51,512 nucleotides of DNA, from the NCBI GenBank assembly GCA_041180805.1, contig JBEGQX010000025.1, positions 1 through 51,512 of the forward strand, given 5' to 3'. Shown one piece after another: positions 25,094 to 34,906 of this stretch (its first letter is position 1; the number at the start of each line of letters is the position of its first letter). The notes under the pieces were generated by a model that searched no databases, was not told where the DNA came from, and was given only the letters and a program-made list of their open reading frames with translations. This DNA comes from JBEGQX01 sp041180805 (lineage in GTDB: Bacteria > Planctomycetota > Planctomycetia > Gemmatales > Gemmataceae). The position numbers were made by a program, and so were the translations under genes.

Positions 25094-25497
25094 TGAGCTT
25101 CCTTGACCAAGTTTCTTGACCAGGCTGGAATTTCAACAACCAGATTTTTTTTTCCATTTGGAACGCATTGGCAGCCAAGCCTGGATTCCATGGTTGTTCC
25201 CCTTGCCTCGTCCAACATATCAAGTTCATCGTCGGTTGGCTGGTTGCAGCTATCCAAACCTTCCTTAACGATCACATGGCAGGTGGAGCAGGCGCAAACC
25301 CCACCACAGGCATGGTCAATTTCAACTCCCGCTGCGTAGGCGATATCTAGAATGCTGCCTGGTAAACCAGTTCGATTGTAGGGAACTTTCTCTGGGTTCA
25401 CTTCGAAGGTCTTTCCATCTGGAAGAAAAGTTACCTTGAATTTATTCTTTGCAGGTTCAAAACTAGCCGCTTCGATATATGGATTAACACCAGCCAT
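25090..25497 (-). CDS. [2Fe-2S] ferredoxin, adrenodoxin/Isc type
   Basis: 135 residues. The cluster cysteines are in the order Cx5Cx2C...C: CGGVCACSTC (the first, third and fourth cysteines fit the spacing) and LGCQC near residue 113. The surrounding HACGGVCACSTCHV and MLDEARG are typical of the vertebrate-type/Isc ferredoxins. It is a soluble one-electron carrier for Fe-S assembly or an oxygenase. The N-terminus is about 30 residues longer than in simple ferredoxins. No isc genes are near. Confidence 0.92.
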   Translation of the reverse strand: MAGVNPYIEAASFEPAKNKFKVTFLPDGKTFEVNPEKVPYNRTGLPGSILDIAYAAGVEIDHACGGVCACSTCHVIVKEGLDSCNQPTDDELDMLDEARGTTMESRLGCQCVPNGKKNLVVEIPAWSRNLVKEAH

Positions 25498-25563
25498 ACT
25501 GTCTCCTTTGGATAACTACTGTTGTTTCTAGTTTATCGGAATGACAAAGAACAGGGAGGTTAT

Positions 25564-26568
25564 TTAATTAGATGCAAACCAGTTGTATACGAATGTTCGG
25601 TTTATTTTTGCCTTCTGGGTAAATCTACTTTTCAAAAAACCAGGCGTTAAAAAAATATAAGAACATAGCGCTTTCAGATATGTCGCAAATGTGCTTCTGG
25701 AATTTTTAGTAAAAGGCAAAAGCGGCAGATTGAGTGCAAGTTTGAGGGCGCATTTACAATTAAAAATCAGTTGCACTTTTAGTGCCATGAGGAAAGGGGC
25801 GTTTTTTAGACTTACCAAGGCCCTGTTTCTTTCCACATGGAAAGTGAAGAATGGTGACCATTTGCCAGAGCTTCCGCAGTGTATGTGGTACATGATGGAG
25901 GTGGGGCAATAATAGCATTTCCAGCCAGCCAGTCTGGCTCGCCATCCAAGGTCCAAATCTTCATAATACATGAATAACCTTGTGTCGAATCCTTCAGTTT
26001 CGTTGATTAATTCCCTTCGCAAAAGTAGCGATGAACCTGAGCCGCCAAATACTTCTTGCTCAATCTCAAACTGGCCTGTGTCTTTTATGAAAAATCCCCG
26101 GTCATAGCCTCTTCCATCGCCAAGAATGCAAAGACCGGTGCTGTTAATTGTTTCGCGGTCCTTATGCAGCATGACTTTGCTGCATACCATGCCGGCATCT
26201 TCATGCTTTAACGCACAATCAACAAGTTCAAACAGCCAGTTGTCAGTCACTTCAGTGTCGTTGTTTAAAAGTACGATAAATTTTCCGAGTGCATGCTTGA
26301 AACCCAGGTTGTTTCCCGCTGCAAATCCGAGGTTCGCTTTGGCCTCAATGATGCGAACCCATGGATAATTTGCATGCATGTATTCCAAGGAGCCGTCTTT
26401 AGAGTCATTATCCACGAGTATGAACTCTGTTTTTTCTTTGGGGAAACTTTGTAAATTTAAGCTGTTGAAGCATGCTTCAAGAAAGTGCTTTCCGTTGTAA
26501 TTAACTATGATCACCGAAACCAAAGGTGTGTTATTGGGGGTTATTTGTTGAATGGCGGAGTTGTTCAT
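25564..26568 (-). CDS. Glycosyltransferase family 2 protein
   Basis: 334 residues with a GT-A fold of the rhamnosyltransferase (WbbL-like) group: VSVIIVNYNGKHFLEACFNS, FILVDNDSKDGS, LLNNDTEV (DxD-like metal site) and MYYEDLDLGWRARLAGW. It probably adds a sugar to a surface polysaccharide or glycan on the inner side of the membrane. It begins five bases after the stop of the larger glycosyltransferase gene, with AGGCGGA before the ATG, so the two are translated together. Confidence 0.92.
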   Translation of the reverse strand: MNNSAIQQITPNNTPLVSVIIVNYNGKHFLEACFNSLNLQSFPKEKTEFILVDNDSKDGSLEYMHANYPWVRIIEAKANLGFAAGNNLGFKHALGKFIVLLNNDTEVTDNWLFELVDCALKHEDAGMVCSKVMLHKDRETINSTGLCILGDGRGYDRGFFIKDTGQFEIEQEVFGGSGSSLLLRRELINETEGFDTRLFMYYEDLDLGWRARLAGWKCYYCPTSIMYHIHCGSSGKWSPFFTFHVERNRALVSLKNAPFLMALKVQLIFNCKCALKLALNLPLLPFTKNSRSTFATYLKALCSYIFLTPGFLKSRFTQKAKINRTFVYNWFASN

Positions 26569-26573
26569 TCCGC

Positions 26574-28559
26574 CTAACCTTTGATTTTGATCGTTGGGGA
26601 TTCTGTGGATGAACTCAGATTAGGAGAGTAGTGCGGGTCTCCGTTGTTAAGTTCACCTTCCCATTTGGAGCGAAAATAATTGATTTCGTTTTGAAATCGG
26701 GCTTTTTTCTCGGGGGAATCTTCGGCACCGCGAGTCTTGGATTCGTAATGGGTAAATTCTGCGTAGGGGGTCCAAACGATGTTGTAACCTTGCTTTTTAA
26801 CTTTCAAGCAAAGATCAATGTCGTTGAACGCAATGGCCAGATTTTCATCGAAGCCGCCGATATGGTTGAATAAATCCCTGCAAATCATCAGTGCCGCACC
26901 TGTCACGCAGGTTTGGTTGCGAATGGTTGCCAATCTGAAACCATAACCAAGCTTTCCGCGTGGGGTATTTCTCATTGTGTGCCCGGCGATGCCTGTCATG
27001 GCAAGGGTTACGCCTGCATGTTGCACCGTTTGGTCGGGATAAAAGAGAGCTGCTCCCACAATTCCCGTCTCTTTTTGAATGGCATGTTCTGCCATCCTTC
27101 GAAGGTTTTGTCCGGAAAGGGATTCCATGTCATTGTTTAAAAAAAGAAGGATTTCGCCGGTGGCAACCTGGGAGCCAAAATTGTTTATGGCCGCGTAACT
27201 GAAAGGTTTGGTCCAATTTTCTATTCTTATTCTAGAGTCATTTTTCAGGCATTCATAGAGTTTAAAGGTTTCAGGAAGCTTGCTTCCGTTTTCCAAGATA
27301 ATGATTTCAAAACTGGGATAATCATCCCGTAGGATGGATTGAATACAAGTATTCAAGGTTGTGGCTTCATCCCTGCTGGGGATAATGATTGAAATTTTCG
27401 GCCAGTTGGCATGATGGAAGATGGCTTGGTAAAGACCTGTTGCTTTACCATTTGAAGCTTGGCCATAGCCAAAGGTTCGATCCAAGTGCTCCTGAAGTGC
27501 CCTTCTTCCTGCGTCATGGGCGTAATTTTTTGCAGTGGGGTTTCCCGCTGTGGATGCGGGATGCACTCGCCAATGGTAAAGGACCTTTGCGATATGCGAT
27601 ATTTCCCTGCTTAATTCGCAGGCTCGTAGAACCAAATCATAATCCTGCGATCCATCGAAACCAGATCGAAAACCACCCAGTTCTTTTATAATGTGGTTTC
27701 GGATAACCAGAAAATGGCATATGTAATTATGGCTTCGTATGGTGTCCCAGCCAAAATCAGGTTTGAATACCGGGCTAAAACGTTGGTTATTTTCGCCAGT
27801 GATCATGTCTTCGTCGGAATAAATGACATCCAATGTCGCGGGGGATTCATTTATTTTGCTTGCGACTTCAAACAATGCAAAAGGGGCAAGCGTGTCATCG
27901 TGATCCAGTAAACCAATAAAATCACCTGTTGCCAATTCCAAGGCTGCGTTGGTGTTCCCGGCAATGCCAAGATTCTTTTCAAGAAATTTAATCTTTATTC
28001 TTGGATCTTTTTGTTGATATAGCCTGAGAGTCGCCAAAACATCGGAAGAGGTGCTATTACCATCTGCTATGCAAAGCTCCCAGTTTTTGTAAGTCTGGTT
28101 AATTACCGACTCAATCATTTCAACAAGACATTTTTTGGAGGTATTCCAAGTTGGTGTTATGATGCTGATTTTAGGTTCAAAATTAAACTTCTTACTTGTC
28201 TGATCCTGCAATTCAGCAGGTGTTGGTTCATTTTCTGAAATCCAAATCTGGTATCCATGGTTAAGTTCTACGCTCCCAAGGTTTTGTGAAGCAGGTTTTA
28301 AATTTCGATAGATCGAAGCGGCGTATTTAAGGCTTTTCAATATGGCTTTGTTTAGAAAATCGATTTTTGGCAGTCTTTTGAGAATCTTGAAGCCAAGACT
28401 ATTTTGAATAACTTGAAGTTCTTGCCGGAGGCTAATAATCTCCAAGTCTTTTTCTTCAATACATTTTTTCAAGAATTCAGAATCAGATGACTGGTTGACT
28501 GGTTTTATAACCCGCAACTCAGGTTGGATTAAAGAGCTTGTTTTTTGCGCGGCTTCCAT
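26574..28559 (-). CDS. Tandem GT2 glycosyltransferase
   Basis: 661 residues. An N-terminal coiled-coil-like stretch (EKDLEIISLRQELQ, residues ~35-50) precedes two GT2 catalytic domains. The first has SIITPTWNTSK and GLLDHDDTLAP with YSDEDM; the second has SIIIPSRDEATTLNTC, LFLNNDMES and FDENLAIAFNDIDLCLK. Two complete domains suggest a bifunctional polymerase or two-step transferase for cell-surface glycan. It follows the glucosidase gene by 91 bases. The ribosome site is weak. Confidence 0.9.
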   Translation of the reverse strand: MEAAQKTSSLIQPELRVIKPVNQSSDSEFLKKCIEEKDLEIISLRQELQVIQNSLGFKILKRLPKIDFLNKAILKSLKYAASIYRNLKPASQNLGSVELNHGYQIWISENEPTPAELQDQTSKKFNFEPKISIITPTWNTSKKCLVEMIESVINQTYKNWELCIADGNSTSSDVLATLRLYQQKDPRIKIKFLEKNLGIAGNTNAALELATGDFIGLLDHDDTLAPFALFEVASKINESPATLDVIYSDEDMITGENNQRFSPVFKPDFGWDTIRSHNYICHFLVIRNHIIKELGGFRSGFDGSQDYDLVLRACELSREISHIAKVLYHWRVHPASTAGNPTAKNYAHDAGRRALQEHLDRTFGYGQASNGKATGLYQAIFHHANWPKISIIIPSRDEATTLNTCIQSILRDDYPSFEIIILENGSKLPETFKLYECLKNDSRIRIENWTKPFSYAAINNFGSQVATGEILLFLNNDMESLSGQNLRRMAEHAIQKETGIVGAALFYPDQTVQHAGVTLAMTGIAGHTMRNTPRGKLGYGFRLATIRNQTCVTGAALMICRDLFNHIGGFDENLAIAFNDIDLCLKVKKQGYNIVWTPYAEFTHYESKTRGAEDSPEKKARFQNEINYFRSKWEGELNNGDPHYSPNLSSSTESPTIKIKG

Positions 28560-28650
28560 GCCAGATTTCCAAAAACGAAATCACCATAACTCCCAAATAC
28601 ACATAGAGTTAATTAGCATAATCTGACGTTTTTTGACAAGGTGGATCTGT

Positions 28651-31341
28651 CTAACCGCGCCATTCATCAATTAAGGATGCTACCAAGCCAGTCCAGCCGG
28701 TTTGGTGCGATGCCCCCAGTCCCGCGCCAGTGTCTCCATTAAAATATTCATAAAAGAGTACGAGATCTTTCCAATTGGGGTCTTTCTGAAATTTTTGACA
28801 TTTCCCAAATACCGGTCTTATTCCAGCAGAATTAATGGAAAAGATACTTATAAGTCGGTCTGCTATTTCTTTGGCCATTAATGGGAAGGTTATGGGCTGC
28901 CCATTGGTTGCCGGGGTGCTCACTGTGAACCTGGGGCCGAAAGCCTTGCCCAGTTTTCGTATGGATTCAATCAGAAGGAATGAAGTTGGAAACCATATCG
29001 GACCACGCCAGTTGGAATTTCCACCTTTTAGCTTGGAGTCACTCTCTGCGGGTTCATAGCCCACCGTGATTCCATCATAATGGAAAGGCGCTTTTTCATG
29101 AGCTTTGGAAAGGCTGCGCACGCCGTAGTCAGATAGAAATTCATTTTGGTTCATCAGGCGATGCATCAGCCTGGAAAGTTGTTCCTCGTCCACAATTGTC
29201 AGAGCGTAGGTTATATTTCCATCTTCTTCCACTTTGTGCACAACATTCTTAACCAAGTCTTGCCTGTTGTTCATAAACCAATGAAAAGCAGCGCTGAAGT
29301 CCTTGAATGGCTTAATCCAATCTAATTCCAGTCTTTCCACTGCAAATAAGGGCACCAGGCCCACCAGGGATCGCAGGCGAAATTTGGTGAATTCTCCATT
29401 CGGATGCCTTAATACATCGTAGAAGAATCCTTCCTCTTCATCCCAAAGTTGATAATCACGGTTCCCCATATGTTTCATGGCACCAGCAACATAGGCGTAA
29501 TGCTGGAAAAACTTTATAGCCATGTTTTCATAAACCTTGTTTTCCTTGGCTAATTCAAGAGCGATTCGCATCAGGTTTAAACAGAACATTCCCATGTAGC
29601 CGCTGGCGTCGGATTGTTCCAGTACGGCGCCATTGCTCATTTTTGTGCTTCTGTCTATCACCGTAATGTTGTCCATGCCAAGGAAGCCGCCTTCGAAAAT
29701 ATTGTTCCCTTCACTATCTACCTTGTTGATCCACCATGCAAAATTGATCAGAAGCTTGTGAAAGCATTTTTCGAGAAAATCTCTGTCAGCCTTCCCGGTG
29801 CGAATGCGATCCATGTTGTATACACGCCAAACCGCCCATGCGTGGACAGGTGGGTTTAGGTCGGAGAATTCCCATTCGTAGGCGGGAATTTGACCATTGG
29901 GGTGCTGGAATTGTTCAAAAAGCAAAAGGTAAAGTTGCTCTTTCGCAAATCTTGGATCAACAAGTGCGATAGCTGGGCATGTAAAAGCAAGATCCCAAGC
30001 CGCAAACCAAGGATACTCCCATTTTTCGCAAGGAATCATCACTCGCATGGAGTTAAGATGCCGCCAGTGTTGGTTGCGAATATGCTTTCGCTCCTCGGGT
30101 GGCGGGCAATTGGGGTTGTCGCCTTCCAACCAGGTTTCCACATCGAATATATAATTCTGTTTTGTCCACAGCAGGCCACTTAACGCCAGTCGCTGGATAC
30201 GCTTTTCATCGGCGGTTGCCTTGGGTGGGTGAATTTGTTCGAAAAACTCGTCAGCTTCCTTTTTTCTCTTTTCAATGATTGTGTCCACCTCGGCAAGAGG
30301 TTTGGAAAGCGTTATGTCATCTGAAAGTCGCAGATGCAACACTTGAGATCCACCGGGGGGAATGCTGGGAAAATAATAGCAAAGGCTGGCTTTGGTGCCG
30401 ACTTGTTCCGGATTGACAGCATGTTCCCCCAGAATCAAATGTCTGTGGAAAGCGTCTTTGGTGAATGGTTTTCTTGAAAGGTTTCCCTTGCCGAAGACAA
30501 CTTCACCGTTGGTTTCATTGAATGTAAAAAGAGATTTGCCTTGCCTGGGGCCATAAAGGTTTCGTTTTCCTAGACGATAATATACTGGTATGTTTTGAAG
30601 GCTTGGAACATCAGAGTCGTCCGCACAAAGGCTAACGAAGCCGGGGCCTTCCCTGCCGGGGGTGATTTTGGGTTCGGGGTCGGCATCAGGGCCCCAAGCC
30701 CTTTCATTCCATGCCCAGGTGTTCCTGAACCATAATTGCGGGAGAATATAAAGCGGGGCGCTTTCAGGCCCTCGGTTAAACGCCTCTATGCGAATGCAAA
30801 TATCTTCCGTTGAGTTTTTAGCGTACTCGATGCTGATATCGAAGTAGCGGTTCTCGTTGAAAATTCCGGTGTCCAGAAGTTCGTATTCTTCCCCTTTTCC
30901 GCCCAGCTTTCTGTTTTCATCAACAAGTTTTTTGTAAGGATATTCACCTTGGGGATACTTGTACAAGTATTTCATGTACGAATGGGTGGGGGTGTTATCC
31001 AAGTGAAAATAATATTCCTTTACATCTTCCCCATGATTGCCTTCTTCCGAAGTCAGGCCAAACAATCTTTCCTTTAGGATTGGGTCTTTGCCATTCCAGA
31101 ACGCCGGGGCAAAACAAATAAGTTGATAACGGTCGCAGATGCCCGCGATTCCATCCTCGCCCCATCTGTATGCCTTGCTGCGTGATAATTCATGGGGGAG
31201 ATAAGCCCACGCATTGCCATCTTTACTGTAATCTTCCCTGACCGAGGCCCAGGCCCGCTCACTTACATATGGTCCCCAACGGCGCCAGCCTGTGACATCA
31301 TCCTGAATTTCGTTTAACCGTTCTTGTTCTTTCGAAAGCAT
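28651..31341 (-). CDS. GH63-like glucosidase
   Basis: 896 residues, without a signal peptide. WRRWGPYVSERAWASVREDYS at the start and an (alpha/alpha)6-barrel-like C-terminal half (WFAAWDLAFTCPAIALVDP, EGGFLGMDNITVIDRS, NWRGPIWFPTSFLLIE) match bacterial MGH1-type glucosylglycerate/mannosylglycerate hydrolases and processing-glucosidase (GH63) relatives. WDLAF and the later tryptophan-rich segments hold the acid and base carboxylates in this family. Cleavage of an intracellular alpha-glucoside feeding glucose to Glk, the next gene upstream in the operon, is plausible but inferred. Confidence 0.85.
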   Translation of the reverse strand: MLSKEQERLNEIQDDVTGWRRWGPYVSERAWASVREDYSKDGNAWAYLPHELSRSKAYRWGEDGIAGICDRYQLICFAPAFWNGKDPILKERLFGLTSEEGNHGEDVKEYYFHLDNTPTHSYMKYLYKYPQGEYPYKKLVDENRKLGGKGEEYELLDTGIFNENRYFDISIEYAKNSTEDICIRIEAFNRGPESAPLYILPQLWFRNTWAWNERAWGPDADPEPKITPGREGPGFVSLCADDSDVPSLQNIPVYYRLGKRNLYGPRQGKSLFTFNETNGEVVFGKGNLSRKPFTKDAFHRHLILGEHAVNPEQVGTKASLCYYFPSIPPGGSQVLHLRLSDDITLSKPLAEVDTIIEKRKKEADEFFEQIHPPKATADEKRIQRLALSGLLWTKQNYIFDVETWLEGDNPNCPPPEERKHIRNQHWRHLNSMRVMIPCEKWEYPWFAAWDLAFTCPAIALVDPRFAKEQLYLLLFEQFQHPNGQIPAYEWEFSDLNPPVHAWAVWRVYNMDRIRTGKADRDFLEKCFHKLLINFAWWINKVDSEGNNIFEGGFLGMDNITVIDRSTKMSNGAVLEQSDASGYMGMFCLNLMRIALELAKENKVYENMAIKFFQHYAYVAGAMKHMGNRDYQLWDEEEGFFYDVLRHPNGEFTKFRLRSLVGLVPLFAVERLELDWIKPFKDFSAAFHWFMNNRQDLVKNVVHKVEEDGNITYALTIVDEEQLSRLMHRLMNQNEFLSDYGVRSLSKAHEKAPFHYDGITVGYEPAESDSKLKGGNSNWRGPIWFPTSFLLIESIRKLGKAFGPRFTVSTPATNGQPITFPLMAKEIADRLISIFSINSAGIRPVFGKCQKFQKDPNWKDLVLFYEYFNGDTGAGLGASHQTGWTGLVASLIDEWRG

Positions 31342-31420
31342 GCCTTCATACCCCTGAAAATGGAGAATTTATGATCCTTTTTATCAAGGGGAAATTCAAG
31401 TAAACTAAGAAGGAAAGAGA

Positions 31421-32416
31421 TTATTTACCGATCATTCTGGCTGCATAATTGGCAGCACCTATAAGAGGAGCTTCAGAATTTAAGGCCACCTGAATTCTAA
31501 GGTTGTTCATAAGGGGTTTAAATCTACCCTTTGAAGTAAAACCTTGCATGAATTTGCCACTTTTAAGGATTGAAAGGATTTTAGGGGCAATCCCTCCTCC
31601 AATATAAACTCCGCCAGTGGAAAGGCATTTTAAGGCCATGTTCCCACATTCTGCCCCATATATGGATGCAAACAGATCGAGCGCCATAACGGCTGCTGGA
31701 TCAGATTCAGATAGAGCCATTTGCGAGACTATTGCGCTCGGATCGGAAGCAGATTGTAATTTTTCCTGAATGAGTGAGGATGCGTCCTTTTGGCCGGTTT
31801 CTGTGACAAAACGGAAGAGATTGTAAACTCCGGGGCCGGAAAGAATCCTTTCGTAGCTGACATGTTCTGGATAACTTTTAGACAGCCATTCCAGAAGTTT
31901 TATTTCTGTTTCATTCGTGGGGGCAAAATCAGAATGGCCACCTTCGGACGCGGAAGGGTGATATTCTTTGCCGTCCCAGAATAAAATAGCTTCTCCCAAT
32001 CCGGTACCTGCCGCGATGACAGCGATATTGCCTTTTTGAGGAGGGGCATGATTTGGATTCAAATCCACAAGTTCTTCAGGTTTCAGGTAAAGCATTCCAA
32101 ATGCCGCTGCCTCAAGATCGTTTAAAAGCTTGGCAAAAGGTGCTTGGATAAATTCCGCAAGTTTGGATTCATCCAATTCCCAAGGTAGGTTTGTGGTTTT
32201 GCATTTTCCGCCCAGCACGGCTCCTGCAACTCCAAAGCAACCACCATCCAGCTTGAGGTTTCTTTCGCCGACCAGGAAATTACCAATAATCTCCTCAAGG
32301 CTTTTATGCCCCCTACTGGGAAAAACAGCCTGCCTAACTTGATGTATCTGGCCAGATTTTTGTTCGAAAAGGGCTAGAACTGTCTTGGTGCCACCTATAT
32401 CGCCAGCAATGAACAT
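31421..32416 (-). CDS. glk: Glucokinase (Glk type)
   Basis: 331 residues. GDIGGTKTVLAL is the phosphate-1 loop, GVAGAV the adenosine-side motif, LNDLEAAAFG carries the catalytic aspartate, AAGTGLGEAIL the phosphate-2 loop and EGGHSDFAP the glucose-binding signature of the E. coli Glk family. It phosphorylates glucose with ATP in the cytoplasm and supplies glucose-6-phosphate to the pathway encoded just upstream in the operon. It is separate in family from the ROK-like kinase at 18.9 kb. Confidence 0.95.
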   Translation of the reverse strand: MFIAGDIGGTKTVLALFEQKSGQIHQVRQAVFPSRGHKSLEEIIGNFLVGERNLKLDGGCFGVAGAVLGGKCKTTNLPWELDESKLAEFIQAPFAKLLNDLEAAAFGMLYLKPEELVDLNPNHAPPQKGNIAVIAAGTGLGEAILFWDGKEYHPSASEGGHSDFAPTNETEIKLLEWLSKSYPEHVSYERILSGPGVYNLFRFVTETGQKDASSLIQEKLQSASDPSAIVSQMALSESDPAAVMALDLFASIYGAECGNMALKCLSTGGVYIGGGIAPKILSILKSGKFMQGFTSKGRFKPLMNNLRIQVALNSEAPLIGAANYAARMIGK

Positions 32417-32443
32417 GTTAAAGTCACCTGAATGCGGAAAAGT

Positions 32444-33115
32444 TTAATTTGCCAGGGAAGTCTGGATTTTTTTGACCCCGCCCAGAATCCCATCTTTATC
32501 ACCAAATATGGCTGAACCAGCAACCAAGACATTCGCGCCGGCGTTAACCACAAGTGGAGCAGATTGGGCATCAATGCCTCCATCCACCTCGATCTCTGTT
32601 TGCAGATGCATATTTTTGATCATTGCTGCGACTGTACTGATCTTTGAAAGGGTTTGCGGCAGAAACTTTTGGCCGCCAAACCCCGGGTTTACTGTCATGA
32701 TCAAGACAACATCAAGTTCCGGAAGGATATTTTCCAAAGTGCTAACTGGTGTTGCTGGATTTATTGCAACGCCGGCTTTTTTACCAGCATCGCGAATGCG
32801 CTGTATCAATCTTTGCAAATGATGATTGTTTTCCTGGTGAACAATGATCGAATCCGAACCTGCCTTTATGAACGCATCAAGAAGGTTGTCTGCATTGTTG
32901 ATCATTAGGTGCGATTCGAATGGTAATCGGGTAGCACTACGGATCGATTGAATAACCGGAATTCCAAAGCTTAGGTTTGGCACAAATTGACCATCCATGG
33001 CATCGATATGGATGCGGTTTGCTCCAGCTTTTTCCACCTGCTGAATTTGGTCGGCAAGAGTCTTAAAATCTGCGGCAAGAATGGATGGTGCCAGTAATGC
33101 CTTTGTTTTGTTCAT
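32444..33115 (-). CDS. rpe: Ribulose-phosphate 3-epimerase
   Basis: 223 residues, a TIM barrel with the family signatures LAPSILAADF, HIDAMDGQFVPNLSFG (metal-binding His and catalytic Asp), MTVNPGFGGQKF and EVDGGI. It interconverts ribulose-5-phosphate and xylulose-5-phosphate. The ATG at 33115 has AGGAA seven bases upstream; the frame extends to a TTG at 33136, only one base from the pgl stop. Operon member between pgl and glk. Confidence 0.96.
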   Translation of the reverse strand: MNKTKALLAPSILAADFKTLADQIQQVEKAGANRIHIDAMDGQFVPNLSFGIPVIQSIRSATRLPFESHLMINNADNLLDAFIKAGSDSIIVHQENNHHLQRLIQRIRDAGKKAGVAINPATPVSTLENILPELDVVLIMTVNPGFGGQKFLPQTLSKISTVAAMIKNMHLQTEIEVDGGIDAQSAPLVVNAGANVLVAGSAIFGDKDGILGGVKKIQTSLAN

Positions 33116-33136
33116 TTTTAAATTCCTGATAACCAA

Positions 33137-33862
33137 TTATTGAATCAGGGATGCGGCTTCCCTGTCTACAATCCAAACACAATTCGTGTCAGGGCAGGTG
33201 ATTCCCTGGGAAGGATATTCTTCCAAATTTGGCTTGCCTTGCCATACTTCCTTGAACGCGGGCGCCTTGTCTTTTCCACAAGTTAGAAACACAACCTTTT
33301 TGGCCGCTTGGATCATCTTGTAGGTAAAGGTCAGCCTGTTGGTATTCAATTTCGGAACATGGTTGTCGATTACCCAGGACTCATTTTCCCGTAGGGCATT
33401 GGTGTGGGGAAACAAAGAAGCTGTGTGTCCATCGGAACCCATGCCTAGATAAATCAGATCCAAGGAAAAGTCAGGGGAAATGCGACCGATTTGCTCCGAG
33501 TAGGATTTGGCTGCCAGCTTTAAATCAGGGCTTTCTCCTGCCATACGAAAGATGTTCCCTGCGGGGAGTGGAACTTTCGAAAGAAGGTTTTCGTTGGCCA
33601 TCCGGTAATTGGAGTCGGGATGTTCCGCGCCAACACTTCGCTCATCGCTCCAAAAAATGAAGCATTTATCCCATGGGATGCCGTTTTTGAAAGGATCTGC
33701 GGAAAGAATCTGAAACATACCCTTTGGGGTGCTGCCTCCGGAAAGAGCAACAGTGAATTTTCCATTCCTTTGAGAGGCCTTTACGGCACTGTTCTGGAAA
33801 ATTCGTGCTCCCTCTAATGCCACAGCCTGGGCGGAGTCCAAAACAATCAACTCTCTTGCCAT
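33137..33862 (-). CDS. pgl: 6-phosphogluconolactonase
   Basis: 241 residues of the DevB/Pgl (glucosamine-6-phosphate-isomerase-like) family. ALSGGSTPKGMFQIL, FWSDERSV, DLIYLGMGSDGHTASLFP and a closing RLTFTYKMI are visible. It hydrolyses 6-phosphogluconolactone to 6-phosphogluconate. Its presence implies lactone production, yet the dehydrogenase that makes the lactone (zwf) is absent from the window. AAGGA lies six bases before the ATG. Confidence 0.95.
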   Translation of the reverse strand: MARELIVLDSAQAVALEGARIFQNSAVKASQRNGKFTVALSGGSTPKGMFQILSADPFKNGIPWDKCFIFWSDERSVGAEHPDSNYRMANENLLSKVPLPAGNIFRMAGESPDLKLAAKSYSEQIGRISPDFSLDLIYLGMGSDGHTASLFPHTNALRENESWVIDNHVPKLNTNRLTFTYKMIQAAKKVVFLTCGKDKAPAFKEVWQGKPNLEEYPSQGITCPDTNCVWIVDREAASLIQ

Positions 33863-33891
33863 GATTTTTCCTTTTCAGTTTCTGCTGAAAA

Positions 33892-34875
33892 TTAGCCGCC
33901 AGTTGGGCGTTCCACATGTCCGCCAAATTTGAAACGCATGGCGGACAGTACTTTTTCTGCAAAAGTATGTTCCTGCCGAGACCTGAATCTGGTGTAAAGA
34001 GACGAGGTTAGAACATCCGCTGGCACCGCTTCCTCCAGTGCTGCCATAACAGTCCAACGGCCCTCGCCTGAATCTTGAACAAACCCCGAATAGGTCGAGA
34101 GGCTGGGGGTTTCCAGAAGCGCCATAGCGGTTAAGTCAAGCAACCATGATCCAACCACGCTTCCTCGGCGCCAGACTTCCGCGATGTCTGCACAATTGAA
34201 GTCATAACGATGTTCAGCAGGTAGTTGTTCGGAGTTGGCATTGCGAATGATATCGAAGCCTTCCGCATAGGCTTGCATCAAACCATATTCAATTCCGTTG
34301 TGAACCATTTTCACAAAGTGACCCGCACCCGAAGGGCCACAGTGCAAATAGCCTTGTTCGGAGGTTCCGGTTGCTTTTTCTCTGCCGGGAGTGCGTTCTA
34401 TGGAACCAATTCCGGGAGCCAGTGTCTTTAGAATCGGATCAATAAGGTTCACCGCTTCTTTGGGGCCACCAATCATCATGCAGTAACCGCGGTCAATGCC
34501 CCAAATTCCGCCACTTGTTCCAACATCCACATAGTGGATTCCTTTTTTTGCAAATTCCTTGGATCTTCGAACATCATCTTTGTAATAACTATTGCCACCA
34601 TCAATGATGATGTCGCCTGCTTCCATGAGCGAGGCAAGTTCCTGCACGGTGGATTCAGTAGGGTCGCCGCAAGGAACCATGACCCATACCACCCTGGGCT
34701 TGGCCAGCTTTTTAACAAGGTCAGCCAGCGATGTCGCTCCAGTTGCTTTTTTGGCCTCGTATTTTTTTACTGTTTCTGGGCTTCTGTCGAAAACCACGCA
34801 AGAATGGCCCGCCCTTATTAGGCGTTCAACCATATTGCCACCCATTCTGCCAAGACCAACCATTGCCATTTGCAT
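33892..34875 (-). CDS. gnd: 6-phosphogluconate dehydrogenase, decarboxylating (short form)
   Basis: 327 residues, the short GndA/YqeC form rather than the ~470-residue form. Visible: GLGRMGGNM (Rossmann), VFDRSPE (end of beta-2, cofactor-selecting), DGGNSYYKDD (substrate), VDVGTSGGIWG, and HFVKMVHNGIEYG with catalytic lysine and glutamate. It oxidatively decarboxylates 6-phosphogluconate to ribulose-5-phosphate. An aspartate at position 30 leaves NAD versus NADP preference open. GGAG lies eight bases before the ATG. Operon member between rpiA and pgl. Confidence 0.95.
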   Translation of the reverse strand: MQMAMVGLGRMGGNMVERLIRAGHSCVVFDRSPETVKKYEAKKATGATSLADLVKKLAKPRVVWVMVPCGDPTESTVQELASLMEAGDIIIDGGNSYYKDDVRRSKEFAKKGIHYVDVGTSGGIWGIDRGYCMMIGGPKEAVNLIDPILKTLAPGIGSIERTPGREKATGTSEQGYLHCGPSGAGHFVKMVHNGIEYGLMQAYAEGFDIIRNANSEQLPAEHRYDFNCADIAEVWRRGSVVGSWLLDLTAMALLETPSLSTYSGFVQDSGEGRWTVMAALEEAVPADVLTSSLYTRFRSRQEHTFAEKVLSAMRFKFGGHVERPTGG

Positions 34876-34906
34876 ATTTCAATCTCCCTTGGTATGTAAA
34901 ACTTTT

